Assembly: GCA_024734555.1 (NCBI GenBank)
Contig: JANPWX010000162.1
Coordinates: 646,799-710,798 of the forward strand
Length of the DNA: 64,000 bases
Direction: 5' to 3'
DNA from: Trochalopteron elliotii
Lineage: Eukaryota; Chordata; Aves; Passeriformes; Leiothrichidae
The translations under genes were made by a program, and so were the position numbers. This document shows positions 49,370 through 61,788 of this stretch, piece by piece. Position 1 is the first letter of the stretch. Each line of letters begins with the position of its first letter. Under the pieces are notes generated by a model. It was not told the origin of the DNA, searched no databases, and saw only the letters and a program-made list of their open reading frames with translations.

Positions 49370-49850
49370 TGCAGATTTTTTTTTAATAAGGCATCAAGGA
49401 TGATACTGAGGTGCATGAAAATAATCTGATTAGTATGATGTCTCCTTGAAACATTTCTGAAATGTGTGAAGTGTTACTTTTACTGCAGGGTTCTTTTCTT
49501 CACAAAGTGGAAATCGAAGTGCAGAACAACAGAAAAAGCAGAGATCCTTACGACACAGAATAATGAGGCCATAAAACCAAACAATAAAGTTAAATAATTT
49601 ACCATAAATATCGAAAGCTCTGAAATTATTCTCTACATTAACTGCCTATGTTTCAAATGATCTTTGCATTCACCATGTCACAGATGGCAACATCAGACAA
49701 GAGAGTCCTTGACAAAATCTCGCTGTAATTATTCTTTCCACAGCTGCAGTTATTTTAATGCCTTTTCAGTTAAGCTGAAAGAGACGCACACGTTTTATAA
49801 ATAAGGGCTTTTAACCAGTTTGACAATGAAGCATTTGAAACGTAGTGTGA
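49370..49850. promoter_or_regulatory. Candidate conserved non-coding element (AT-rich)
   Basis: About 480 bp of unique AT-rich sequence with AAGTTAAATAATTTACC and CTGTAATTATTCTTTCC, ending in an A-rich run at 49850-49873. Composition only. Confidence 0.3.
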
Positions 49851-50437
49851 AAAAAAAAAAAGAAAAAAAAAAACCAACCCAAAAACTTTCGCTGCATCTT
49901 GAAACCTGGGAGAGCAACTGTGAGGACTTGGAGCAGAAAGACAACCAGTCTTTCTACAGCAATACTTAGCAATTAAGACTAAAATTATGTTGATTGTGAT
50001 GGTCTGAGATAGCTGTTACTGGCAACTTCCAGAGTTGCTCAGACACAATGCAACAATTAGGTTTATTTTGGCTGGCAGCTCAGAGGAGTCTTTTCTCCAT
50101 TGAGAAACTGCCCCTCAAGGACAGGCAGGGACAGACTTTGGGAGGAAAATACAGCTTGGATGAGGTCAAGGTTACACACTGCTCAAGACCCAAGTGTCCA
50201 GCTGCAGCCCAAGTTTGGTTGGCTTTTCTTGCATGTTTTGGCTTTTCCCAAAGTGCTTTAAATCGTTGTGGAGGGCTCGTCTCCCCAAGGAGCACCACAA
50301 ACCTGTGGCCTCTCCTGCCCTGAGGGAATCTGTCCAGCTGGCTGACTGCAGTTGCTCGACTGCACTGGCCAAGAGGAAAAGGATGAGCCACCCTGGCACA
50401 CCCTCTGCTCTCCTCAAATCCCCTTTCTCAGCCAGGT

Positions 50438-50907
50438 TGATGCCTTAAGTTTGAGCTTTCATGTTTTTCAGATTCTGTGCTGCCTAGGGGTGCAGTTCTG
50501 AGCCTCATATTAAGTGTCAGTCAGGTCTCTTCACAGAGTAGGTACACAGAACAAATCCCTTTTCTGATTAAGACCAAGGTAAACAAGTACAAGTTTCAGG
50601 CCCAAAAGCACAAACAAGGGTGGACTGAAGAGAGAAAACAAGAAGGATGGGACTTCACAACCCAAAGCTGTAATTGGACAATTAAACCCCAATATGCAAA
50701 TGGACCAAAACTTATTAAAGTGTGAGACCTCATGACCAGTCATCCATCTTGTGTCTATTTTGTGACCATTTTGGATCCACCTTGGGTGTAGCCCTGGTCA
50801 GGCTCTTGTCCTGCCCAAGGTGTACCCTAAAGGCCTTTCAATAAATACCTACTTTATTCTCTAGCTCTGTCCAGTCTCTGTTCCAGGTCAGCCTTCCCAA
50901 GGCATCA
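50438..50907 (+). mobile_element. Solo-LTR-like element, TGATGCC family, copy F (plus)
   Basis: Starts TGATGCCTTAAGTTTGAGC and ends CCCAAGGCATCA; 470 bp. It is the most diverged copy: the middle keeps AAGCTGTAATTGGACAATTA and TTTCAATAAATACC. Flanking tetramers aggt and agat match at three of four. Antisense to GRIK3. Confidence 0.85.
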
Positions 50908-51104
50908 AGATGAGCAACAGCTCCTTCCCCAACCCCTGGTCATGCTCCCTCTGGCCCAGAATTCCTGTTCCCTTCAGTGCATGGCTGCTGCCCAGCTCAG
51001 CCCAGCCCTGCCCCTGCAGTGATTCCACTCAGGACATGGCTCTGAAAGCCCTGGCACACTTCAGCACCTCAAAAAAAGCAGGCTCACTTTGGAGTGGTCC
51101 TGCA

Positions 51105-51392
51105 TCACAGAATCACAGGATCACAGGATCACAGACTGAACTGGGTTGAAAAAGACCTTTAAGATCATCAAGTCCAACCTATGACCCAACACCTCCTCAT
51201 CAACTAAACCACGGCACTGAGTGCCACGTCTGGTCTTTTTATAGCCACATCCAGGGATGGTGACTCCACCACCTCCCTGGGCAGACCATCCCAGTGCCCA
51301 ATCATTCTTTCAGTGAAGAATTTTTTTTCCAATGTCAAACCTAAACTTCCTTTGGTGCAGCTTGAGGCTGTGTCCTCTCCTTCTGCCATTCC
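51105..51392 (-). mobile_element. CR1 LINE 3' fragment (minus)
   Basis: Reverse complement of the CR1 3' end: terminal TCACAGAATCACAGGATCAC repeats, then GTTGAAAAAGACC, ATCATCAAGTCCAACC, ACATCCAGGGATGGTGACTC, ACCATCCCAGTGCC and GCTTGAGGCTGTGTCCTC. A 5'-truncated copy with no coding potential, in the sense orientation for GRIK3. Confidence 0.95.
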
Positions 51393-53486
51393 CATCCACT
51401 CAGAGGATTTGGGGAGTTTGGCACATATCAAACAGCAGAGCTGAGGACTCCAACAGTGATGAAAACTTGAGCTGACCTCCAAAATTTCAGTTTCCATGGG
51501 AGTTTGTGGAAGTGTGGCCAAGCACAGCAGGCAGTGGGGCACTGGGGGAATCTTCATTCCTGCTTCCAGCTCTCTGGAGAGCCCAGAGAACACCTCTCCC
51601 CTGAATCCATGTTTCAGGAGCCTGAATGAGTGGCTGTATTTTTTAAAGCTCTGAGCACTCAACAGCTCTTGTGGAAAACAAAAGGAGCTGAATCCTCTGG
51701 AAACGAAGTTCCCCTGCTCCCAGCAAGATGCAGCTGCTTCTCCTTCCCACCATAAGCTGTCGGTTAGCTTAAAAGAAATGCGTGGAGATGCAGCTAAAGC
51801 AGTGGGAGCTGTACTGGGAGGCTATTTTCCCCTTTAAACCAAATAAAATGAAAATGAAAGAGCTGGAGATCGGTGGGAGGTTTTTGACTGTGGAATCCTG
51901 GCAAGCTCTGGTGTACAAAGGAGACGTTGCGGGCTCCGAGGCTGGCGGGCTGGGGAAGTCTGATTAATGGGGGTTATTGTCGGGGAGGCCTGGCTTTTGT
52001 GCTCAGCACTGAAAGGCACCAAACCCTCGAAGTATTCAACATCACACAATAACAGATTGTGTGCAGTTAGCCTCAGAAAACAAACGTGTTCTCCCTCTAT
52101 AGGATTACAGAGCATCCATCAGTGGCTGGCATTAAATACCACCCAAGTGCGTGTAATTACTGATACATGAAATCTAAACATCGTTTTAAAGCTGTTGGAA
52201 CAACAGAAAACACCTGGAGGTTTCTGTTTCCCCTTCACTTTGAAGCATCCTGCCTTTCCTAACCCAAATCCCAGGAAACAACCTCCTCTAGCCCATGCCT
52301 GGGAGGGAAGGGCTGCTCTCCTGGATTTCTGACATGTGGCTGCACCAGTCACCTCTCCCAGGACTGGGACCATTCTCTGCCAAAACCTCTGTTGATCTTC
52401 TTATTAGATTTAGACTGCAAACAAAATGCAACTGCAGAGCTGAGAGGGGAAAAAGGAATTTTTATGAGACACTGTGCACTGGGTCCATGGGCAGCTCATA
52501 AACCCGGGCTGGCCTCAAAATCCCCTGCAAAACCCAAAGAGCTGCTGCACACAGATCCCTCTGCACTTTGTTTTGTCAGTTCTCTGTAGGAGGAGAGTTT
52601 GGTTTGTGCTGGGATTTGCTCCTCTGACGAGCAACCACAGTGAGGATCTGGACAGTGACGCAGGGAGCAGAAGGATCTCTTATCCTGCCTCCCTTGCACT
52701 GCACTGTAGGATCAGACACACAATTAAGAACTATATTTAAGCACTTGAATAAACAAGCTCCACTCCTGAAAGATTCAGGCATGCCTCGTGGGGTCCCTGT
52801 GTTCCTCAGTTTTGAATCTCAGGCTGATAAATTAAAAGCAAAAGAATCACTTATACAAATTAACTTCATATCCTGCCACAGAGTGAGCACAAAGCTGTTG
52901 TCACTTCTGATTTCCAGCAGGCTTGAATTGAAGGGGGCTTGGATTATTATTTTTTATTAGAGAGAAGCAGAGCAGTCACTTGGTGGGATGGCAAGCAGCT
53001 GGCTGCTGACAGATGTCTGAGAGCTCTTCCACAGAGCCTGCCTGTGGCAGCCTGGCACCGGGCAGGTAACCATACCAGCATGGCTCTGGGTGCCAGATTT
53101 ATGATTCCCAGCTGGGGGAGAGGCCAGGGCAGAGCAGGGCAGGCCATGGGCTGCTCAGGCACCCAGGCAGGGAGGCAGAAGAGCAGGGATATCAAGGTTC
53201 CCATGAGCATCAGGCAGCATTTTGGCCTTGGTGCACTTTCCAAGGCTGCTCCTCCACATCAGAACTCCAAAGCTGGAGGTGGCTCCTGCAGGGAAGGGCC
53301 TGGTGCTGATTGCTGTGGCAGGGGTGAAGCCAAAGTGCTGTGATGGGCAGCTGCTTCTGAAGAGCTGTGTCACCCTTGACCCGTGACATTCCAGTCCTGG
53401 GGAGCTCTGGAATCCAGGACCATAAAGAATCCATGGTCCAACCTCTCTCCCAGAGCATCCCGGGATCCACTCCATCCCATAGGGAG

Positions 53487-53494
53487 NNNNNNNN
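53487..53494. other. Short N run (8 N)
   Basis: Eight N directly before a 16-bp tandem repeat; probably an unresolved number of units. Confidence 0.98.
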
Positions 53495-53533
53495 CTCCAC
53501 ACAGACCCAGCTCCACACAGACCCAGCTCCACG
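53495..53533. repeat. 16-bp tandem repeat next to N run
   Basis: CTCCACACAGACCCAG is repeated twice and then starts a third unit. Confidence 0.85.
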
Positions 53534-53619
53534 CTGCCACTGTGTCATTCCAGGATGTGCTTGGCACCCTCTGACAGGCAGAATCCTCCATCGTGTGGGT
53601 CTGGCTGAGGAGCCAAACA

Positions 53620-53840
53620 ATTGGGAGCTTATTACAGCCTCCCTTTTAATTAAGTGTCTCAAATAGGATGTAATTGCAATGTAATAGCACACGCTATTGT
53701 ACATTAGTTAAATACAAAGGGATTATTAGGAGTATGTTTTAAAGGCTTTCCAGTCCTGGATTGAGTAAACAGTTGCTAAATTTCGATAAATAACTTTTAA
53801 AATCTACATTAAATAAGCAGTTAAGTGTATTTAGGATACT
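53620..53840. promoter_or_regulatory. Candidate conserved non-coding element (AT-rich)
   Basis: Unique AT-rich stretch with CTTTTAATTAAGTG, GATGTAATTGCAATG and TACATTAGTTAAATAC. Composition only. Confidence 0.25.
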
Positions 53841-54454
53841 CTTTTTATTTCCCCCAGAATTGCTCCAGTCAGAGAGTCCTGGGTTATAATCTCAGTATTT
53901 CACTGGTAATAGGGTTGTGCCTGCTCATATCTGTTTGTTCTGCCTCAAAGATCCTGCTGGGTGTGGCAAGCTCGGCTACTGACATCTGCAGGCTTTAAAC
54001 CCTTCCCATTCCCACAGCCCAGAGGAGCTGGTTGTGTGCTCAGCTCTATTTTACAAGTGCAGAATTAAGGCACAAAGAGGAGTAAAGTCATTTGTTCAAA
54101 GCCATGCGGGGAGTCTGTGATAAAGCAGAACAGGAGCCAACAACAGATCAAAAAATGCTTCTCTAAAAATAAGGCTTTGAAAATCCATAAAGGAAATGTG
54201 GCTCTGACAAAACACTCTGTTACGATCAAAAATGCAATTAGTCATTACTGGCTTTGGTAATGAATGTACAAATGTCCCATGACCCCCAAAAGCTAACAAA
54301 CACCTCCATCCATTTGCTACCTGTGCCCAGGGACTGACAGCAGTGGGTGGGCACCACTGAGTGATCCCTGGAGGCAGCTCCTGCCTCTGGTGCACCAGGA
54401 AAAGTCTGTCCAAGGTTGCATGTTACAAAAAAAGAGATGTCATCACCCTGGCAG

Positions 54455-55078
54455 CTATGACAAGGAATAATTTAGTGCCCTCTTAGCCTTTGTGAGGCTG
54501 ATCTGGAGCTCCCTGCTGCTCCCTGCAGCCAGGGTGTTCCCACTGGGAATGACTGCAGCATCCTGAGGAGTGAGCAGGTAAAAGCTGCTGTCCTGTAAAG
54601 TGGCACAGAGACCCTGGTGGCATTTGGGGGACAGGACACAATGGGGGGCACAGCTGAACTCAGCCTGGGTGACAGGGTGGGAGCAGCAGCAGCCAGGGCT
54701 GCACCAGAGGCTCTGGGCACAGGGACCCCTCAGTGATGCTGGAAAAGCCAAAATTGCCAAGGGCTGGGACAGCTGCACTGCCCTGGAAAGTGTCCAGGGT
54801 GGCTCAGAGCACGGGCAACCAGCTCTGGGTGATGAGAGCCACCAGGCAGGCTGGGGCCACTGAGCCCCTGAGCCAGCCAGCCCTGCTGGGGAGACCAAAA
54901 CCTCACTAAAATCTTGCCCCTGCTCCCTCCTTCTTGTCCAGAGCTTCCTGCTCCTGTTCTCCCCCTGTAAAGCAGCCTGGAGTGAAATGCTCCTCCCTGA
55001 AGTGTCACCTGCACTGCTCCACGCCGTTGAACAGGTGACACTAATGAAGGAACCAAGGAGTCGGAACTCGTCAAGCAA
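54455..55078 (-). other. Long open frame of doubtful status
   Basis: A 207-codon minus-strand frame, rich in Ser, Cys, Pro and Leu, in GC-rich intron sequence. It shows no domain, signal or repeat I recognise, and overlapping frames on both strands are also open. I treat it as chance; the chance of a real product is small. Confidence 0.1.
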
Positions 55079-56162
55079 GTGCTCTGAAAAATTAATGAGA
55101 AGCTGCAGAAGAACATAAATAATCCCTGCTCCCCATTAGAGGTAGTTAGCACCATTACAGTGATCCAGGGAAAACCTGCCCAGGCAGGTCCTGTAGGTTT
55201 TGTCAGCTGGAGTCAAAGGGCAGTTAACACTTTAACACCCAGGTTATTTTGAAATAATTATTGTTAATATAAATCAAAAGTGACAGCTTAACTGGTCTCA
55301 GAAATGGATATATATAAACTAAAACGAAGTTGCCTGGCCTCAGAGGAAAAATCATTAGCTCCCTGGTGGGTTTACAAGTAATTTGCCAGCAATAAAAATG
55401 CAAAAACACATTTTGGTGTGCAATGATCATAAATAATCCTTGGACAAGATTTCTTTCTAGGACTCACAAGTCCACTCCCTTAATGGCAAGTTTTATTACC
55501 CTGGTTTCTCTGTGTTCTGTTACAAAATGTTGCTGTCAGAACAATTTACGAATTACAGCCCTGTTGGTATCAACTTCCATAATTCATATGGAAATTGGTT
55601 TCCCCACAAACCCTCACCAAGCACAAAGAGTCGTGTAACCACATAGAATGACCTTAATAACACAGAATATAGACACCAGGAGCCTGGTCCAGCACTAAAT
55701 ATCAATGGTCACCAGGCTGGGGAAAACTTCCATTTAATTTATGTGGTGGTGAGGTCAGTGTGGGTGCTCAGGGTGTCACCAGTGCTGTCACCCAGGCTGG
55801 TGGCACCTCGCAGGATCTTTAGGAAGCCAGGAAGATTCTGAGGGTTCTGTTCCCAAGCACTGGTGGTGAAAATCCCATCCAGCTGCTGAGGAAACTCTGA
55901 ATTGTCTTAAAATTCAGCGTTTTCTTAAAATACCAGGAAGTACAGCTTGTTCAGGATTTCAACTGTGTTCGTCCCCTTCCTCCACTTTTGAGGCCTGGGA
56001 GTGAGGAGGAGAGTTCAGCAGCTGAGATGAAAGTCCCAGAGGGAATGGCTGTGCTTGTGCAGGAGCCTAGGGCAGGTCACACCTGCCAGGGTCAGTCCTG
56101 AGGAAGGATCAGGGGCTTTGCTTGTGGCTAATCTTTGAGGATGAGTTGTTTCTTCACATCAG

Positions 56163-56186
56163 GTGTGTGTGTGTGTGTGTGTGTGT
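56163..56186. repeat. GT dinucleotide microsatellite
   Basis: Twelve uninterrupted GT units followed by CTGTG. Confidence 0.97.
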
Positions 56187-58019
56187 CTGTGATCCCTGGA
56201 GTAACAGAGAGAAGGAAAGGGAGTGACAGTCAATGAGGTGAGAATCACCTCCAAAAAGTTCTAAAATATATGTAAATCCAAAGTGTAAGGAGAGGGATCT
56301 GCAGCTCAGGCTGGGTTCTGGGTACCCTGTGCCACTGCTCTCCCTTCAGCTGGAGGAAATGGATCCAGCAACTGAAATTGCCACATTTCATAGATGAAGT
56401 TCCACTGCAGGAAAGAAAACCACTCAAACAGAAACCACTGCATTAATGTCTAGGAAAAGTAAGTAAAGATGGCTCTAAATATTTTTTTTACATATCCTTT
56501 ATAAGCACACATCCAAAGCCAGTTCTGCCTATTGGAATATACCACAGGGTAGAAGGTAGCTGCTGGAAGAACTGAGTATTTCTTGTGTTCAACACTTCAT
56601 TTGTAACTTTAACCTAAAGGGAATTTGATCAACTGTGCAGGGACAAGTCCTACATTTTAAAAAATATTATTGGCTTCATCTAAGATCTTGAAACACCTGT
56701 TCTGGGCAACCCTTTCACCATGATGTAGATGAATAGGAAAGAAAACTACAGGTCCTATTTCCATTCAAACATTATGAGCCAAGCTGAGACACCACCCTGA
56801 AGCAAAACATCCAGGGTCTTGCTTTGAATTTCATCTAAGCAAAGATGACAAAAACTGCTTTTGCAGAAATAAAAATTCGCAAGAAAAAAAGTGCATAAAA
56901 TGAGGGAGAAAATGGTTTTCTTTCCCTATAAAGAAAGAGCAGGTCCTTAAGATTTTATAGCTCAGAGATTTAAACCAAGAACCTCCTTTTTACAGGTCCC
57001 TGGTTCAGCTTAAAATGGTAATGGTATTACTGCTGAAACAAATGGGACCTGGAGCTGCAGGAGGTGCTGGGCTCTGCAGAACTCTTTGGATGGGAGGAAC
57101 ATGGATTCAGAGGATTCTCCTGCAGCTTCTTCTCTCCTCCCATCCCAGGGACATTCTGGAGAGCTGCTGTCACAATGGGGAGCAGGACACTGACCATCAG
57201 CTCCTATCCTGGGAACTCCATGGGGCTCTGCCACATCTCCAGGTTTTCAGTCTCAGTTAAGTTCTCAGCTTTTGATGAGATGGTTCAAATCAGGGAAATC
57301 CTGTCTCTGTGCCAGACAGTTAAAACCGAAAGTAATTAAGGCAAAATCTTTCCCTGCACAGAAAGTACCTAACATGTGGCAATGGCAGAATCATCAGCAT
57401 TTCTGCCATCGTGAGCCCACAAAACAAATTGGATTTTGAATGAAGCACATGGAACGGTGACCTTTGTATACAACTTATCTTGACCTCTGAAAGTAATGGC
57501 ATTTTGTCTCCAATTCTACTGCTAATTGCAAATGCCAGATTCTGGAGATTCACATTTGAGAGGGATTCATGGCTTGATTGTTTCAGGAATCTGAAAGTTC
57601 CTGTCCTCATAGGAACAGTGTTTGCTGAAGTTCCCAGCCCTATTCTGGGAACAGTTTCCTGCCCAGCCCAAACTCCAGCAGCGCTGTGGGAGGCTGAACC
57701 CAGGCTCCTCTTTCCCAGCTAAACCACCCATAAGCTCCAGACTTGGCAACTGTGACTCCTCTTGCTTCCTCCTACGGTTCGTTCCCTAGCTCAGCCCTTT
57801 CCCAACTCACAGGGGACAGACACATCAAATTCCTCACATCCCAGTCCCTGAGCTGCACAAGACCAATGAACCACCCCAGGGATGGGGAATCGCATCCCAC
57901 CTGGGCTGAGCCCCCTCTGCTGGGTCTGGACACAACTCCAAACCAGGGCAGAGATCCCCAAGCAGATTAAGAGCAGTTAAAGCAGCCAATAAAGCAGAGC
58001 CAGAACAGAGACCAGGGCA

Positions 58020-58490
58020 CGAGTGACCTGAAGCATGATTTGCAGCGAATGTCTTTCCCTCTCATAAATAGGAGAGACACAGTGGGACGATTATGCGCCC
58101 AGATTTATCTCCTCAGCTCCGTGTATATCCTTCTGAGCTTAAAAATGTCTCCCTGCCCTTTGCGTTATTGCATTGCCCTTTACATTCATAGCACATAAAC
58201 CTCTCAAGTACCGTAAAACTTACAAGGTGTAATATAACGTCGGGGGTTTCTTTTACACACCATAAACAAAAGTCACTGGGAAAGGAGCAAAGAAAGGGAG
58301 ACATTACTTGGCCTGACAACGGTACAGGAGGAAAATATATATACAAGTATACATATATACACTTAAAATCCTGAGGTGGATTGATTATCTGGCGTTGATG
58401 GATCACCTGAATGTGTTACGTAGATAAGGAATTTGATTATTCAATAAATCACTGTCTGCACTAAGAATCTAGTGTTAAAGAAAAGAGAAA
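58020..58490. promoter_or_regulatory. Candidate conserved non-coding element
   Basis: Mostly unique sequence with scattered CpGs (ACGATTATGCGCCC, ATATAACGTCGGGGG, TTACGTAGATAAGG) and a TATATATACAAGTATACATA run near 58338. CpGs preserved in AT-rich intron can mark constrained DNA, but this was not tested. Confidence 0.25.
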
Positions 58491-58728
58491 ATATTATAAA
58501 TCTGTCTCACACAGGCAAAGAAAAAGCGTAAGCTTTTAAGGTTAATCATGATGTACCTTTTGCTGCACGCCCGATGAAAGAATATCATCTTGGAGTTCTG
58601 CAGTGCTAAAGGACTGGTGTCTGTCCCAAGGCTCTCTAGGAAGGGAACCTCTCTCACGTGGCTGAGGGGCTGTTCCTGTGTGCCAGCACTGGGCAAAGGG
58701 ACCTGACAGAGCCCTGGGGGTACATCAG

Positions 58729-58879
58729 CCCCTGGATCCCTGGAAGTGTCCAAGGCCAGGCTGGACAGGGCTTGGAGCAACCTGGGATAATGGAAGGTGT
58801 CCTTGCCCATGGCAGGGGGGATGGAATGAGATGAGTTTTGACGTCCCTCCCAACCCAAACCAATCTGGGATTCTATGAC
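58729..58879 (+). mobile_element. CR1 LINE 3' terminal fragment (plus)
   Basis: Matches the last about 150 bp of avian CR1: CCCTGGAAGTGTCCAAGGCC, GGACAGGGCTTGGAGCAACC, GGAAGGTGTCCTTGCCCATG, then GGGATTCTATGACA. Non-coding. Confidence 0.95.
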
Positions 58880-60739
58880 ATCCAGCCTTGTATCCTCTGC
58901 TGAGCAGGTGCTGTGGCTGTTTTGTTCCATTCAGAACAAAATCCACCCGTTCCCAACACAAAACTCCTGCTGCAGCCAGGAAAAAGCCCCCTCAGCCCGG
59001 GTGCCCAGGCAGGCACAGTGTCTCACAGGGGGTGGAATTCCAAATCACTGCGGTGACTTCCCTCAGAGTGCCTTGAATTCACTGCAAAACCAACCAACAA
59101 GTCTAACACTTCAATAGACAGCCGTAACTCAGCTAAATTTGTGGGTTATACCAGATTTTATTTACTGTTTCATCCTGGGAGGAAAGTGCGAGCTGACAGC
59201 CGTCTATTCATTAGAGTGGGGGGAAGCCGCCCACGGTGACGCTGGTTCTCTCCCCGTACACTTCCACATCTCTAATCGAGTTTGGATTCTGCAGCACCAG
59301 CTCTGTTATTTTAGGAATGACGTGCGTCCCTACTCTCCTGGGAGCTGGGGAGTTCAGAGAGCTGGTCTGTTCGCCTCCAAGTCCCCCAGTCTGAACAAAG
59401 GACATGCCGTGGTCATCAGGTGTCATTTCCAGCTCATGAGTGCCCAGTGGCCTCATCCCAGTCTTCACTGGAGCTGGGAACCACCATTTCCACCCAGCTG
59501 CTGCAGGGATACCCCTGATGCTTCTGAAGCTGCTGCTTGCAAGTGCCAAGGATGAAATGGGAATCTGTCTCAAAAGCCTCTCTGTGTAACAGAGTGCTCC
59601 AGTCCCAGGGGAGCTGGTAGCCCTCAGAGGGGATCCCCACTGCCCAGTTTCCAGAGTGATGGGCAAAGTGCAAGGCCCAAATTCAAGAATTTATCTGAAC
59701 GCTTTGGTAATTTGAAGCCTTTATTTTGTACCTTTGGTATTGGCTGGTTTCTCTGTCTGCTTAAAAACTTCTCCAAATGTACCCACATGGTCCATGCCTT
59801 TGGAATCCCAGTCCTTCCTGCTGCTTTCCAGGTCACACTGCTGTGCTGAATGTCCCAGGCACAACGAGCTGATACAGAATGTGCCAGTTGTTCCCTTAAT
59901 ACTTTCCAATTCTGATTTTTATTCTCTGAATCTGACCCCACACAGAGGAGTGCTGCTTGTTGGCTGGGGCACAACAAAAAAACCCAGGTCTAACGAGGTC
60001 CCTGGACTAAAGTATTAAATAATACAGATCCTGTGTGGTGGCCAAGGCTGGTATCTGCCTCCCTCTCTTCCTGCCAGTGCTGCAGAGCTGAGCAGTGTGG
60101 GGGAAGCTCAGAGCAGCGCTGGGGTTGCCTCTGACGCAGGGGTACCCCACGCTCTCCTCAGCCGTTTGCAGCTGAACCGCGTTTCCCTGATGATCCTCCC
60201 TGCCAGAAATAACGGAGCAGTCACATCCGTGTTTGTGTATTCGTGCTCGGTGTCTCGCTGCTGCGGATTTAAAGCACGAGGACCCGGGTGGTGAGAGTCC
60301 CACCGTGCAAACCTGAGCGGTGAAGATGTGGGTGCCCCGGGGGCAGCATAGCAAGGGGGGTGAGAGGAGGCAGAAGGGGTTAAATGCAACCACAAAGAAA
60401 AGCTGGTGTAGGAGCAAAGACAAAGCAATGAGCTGAGCCCTCCACCTGCTTTAAGAGCTCTCTCGCTTGTGCTAAGGACCGGCATCTATTTTAGCCTTTA
60501 TTACAAGTGGTAAATAGCAGCACATCATCCCTGTTTTCACTGTTATTAACACGAATCAATGCATTAGTGCACGAACCCCCGTCCCGTTTGAATCCCCTCT
60601 GCATCGGCCCATGCTGCGACAATCCCCGCCTGGCAAACCAGGCTGGATCCTCAAAGGGGCACAGCACTCCTGTTCCATTCCACATCTATTCCCTCCTCTG
60701 AGCAGTTCTTATCCTCTCGTTCAGCCCTCAGCTCTTCTC

Positions 60740-61140
60740 AACATTTGCCTCCATGCCCCCTCGCCCGCGGTTCTGGCGCTTTCAACTGGCTATCTGCCTT
60801 TCCCAGAGACTCGCACGCCCGTGCTCTGCTGCGCGGAGGGAAAAGCCGCCTGGGCAGCATCCCCTCAAAGCCGCAGCCGAGAGCAGGGGAAGGAGATGGC
60901 GAAACTGGTGGAGCCGCACATTACACTGGATTAGGAGGCTTAACACCGCGCCGGGCGGGTTTGACACCGCGTCTCCTCCACCGGGGAGATGCTGGAGCAT
61001 CGCGGCTCCGGTGGGTCAGCGGCGCGGGGCGAGCGCCGGCAGATGCGCGCCGGTGGCTGCTCCGGGAGGAGGTGCGGGACGCGGCCGGGCAGTGCCCTCT
61101 GCCGATACGGGGCATATCGCGACAGGCGGGGAGGCTGGAG
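60740..61140. promoter_or_regulatory. CpG island inside intron 1
   Basis: About 400 bp dense in CpG (CCCTCGCCCGCGG, GGCGCGGGGCGAGCGCCGGC, GGTGCGGGACGCGGCCGGGC), the most CpG-rich part of the window. It lacks a TATA box. Frames are open on both strands, including a 191-codon plus-strand frame at 60753-61328, but none has a recognised domain. No GRIK3 signal-peptide exon is readable here. It may be an alternative or antisense promoter, or an enhancer. Confidence 0.6.
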
Positions 61141-61414
61141 TTCCTTTAGGAGTGCTGATTCCCTGGAACTGCAGCTCTGTGCCCCAGGAGCGCTTCATTT
61201 CCCGGGGGAAAAGGGACCTGTTTTTCTTTTTAGTGTCGCTCCGTGCTTGGCTGCACCGACAGGAGCCTTTCCATAGCATCAGCCTCTGCTGGGTTTCGTT
61301 AATAAAAACATCAGAGACACAGAGATGAAGTTCATCGAGGCGGATTTGCACCTGCTGGTGGTAAAACCAGACCTGACACTGAGGCATGAGAGGCAGCTGC
61401 CATGGCACAGGAGC

Positions 61415-61788
61415 GTGTGTCAGTGTGTCCTGGGGTGTGTCAGTGTGTCCTGGGGTGTGTCAGTGTGTCCCAGTGTGTCCCAGGATGTGTCAGTGTGTCC
61501 TGAGGTGTATCAGTGTGTCCCAGTGTGTCCCAGGGTGTGTCAGTGTGTCCTGGGGTCTGTCTGTGTGTCCCAGTGTGTGTCCCAGTGTCTCAGAGTGTGT
61601 CCCAGTGTCCCAGGGTGTGTCAGTGTGCCCCAGTGTGTGACACTGTGTCCCAGTGTATCCCAGTGTGTGTCACTGTGTCCCAGTGTCTGTCACTGTGTCC
61701 CAGTGTGCATCATTGTGTCCCAGGTGATGTCACTGTGTCCCAGTGTCTGTCTGTGTGTCCCGGTGCCTGTCTGTGTGTCCCGGTGCCA
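61415..61788. repeat. 10/20-bp GTGTGTCC minisatellite
   Basis: Tandem units of CAGTGTGTCC with a 20-bp higher period (GTGTGTCAGTGTGTCCTGGG). The plus strand opens a Cys-Val-Ser repeat frame (61325-61954) that is an artefact. Confidence 0.95.

Noticed and set aside
21682..50907. TGATGCC family as a DNA transposon with terminal inverted repeats
   Set aside because: The inverted ends are only 7-9 bp, the elements carry a polyadenylation region near one end, and the ends are TG...CA, all fitting a solo LTR better. Not fully excluded.
60007..60423. Minus-strand frame with RGTHIFTAQ before a GT, considered as GRIK3 exon 1
   Set aside because: The expected exon 1 end is a PHVIRIG-like block with a donor splitting a Gly codon; the match here is too poor.
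60753..61328. 191-codon plus-strand frame across the CpG island as a new gene
   Set aside because: GC-rich DNA keeps several frames open at once; no recognised domain, splice context or start context supports it. Kept only as a CpG island.
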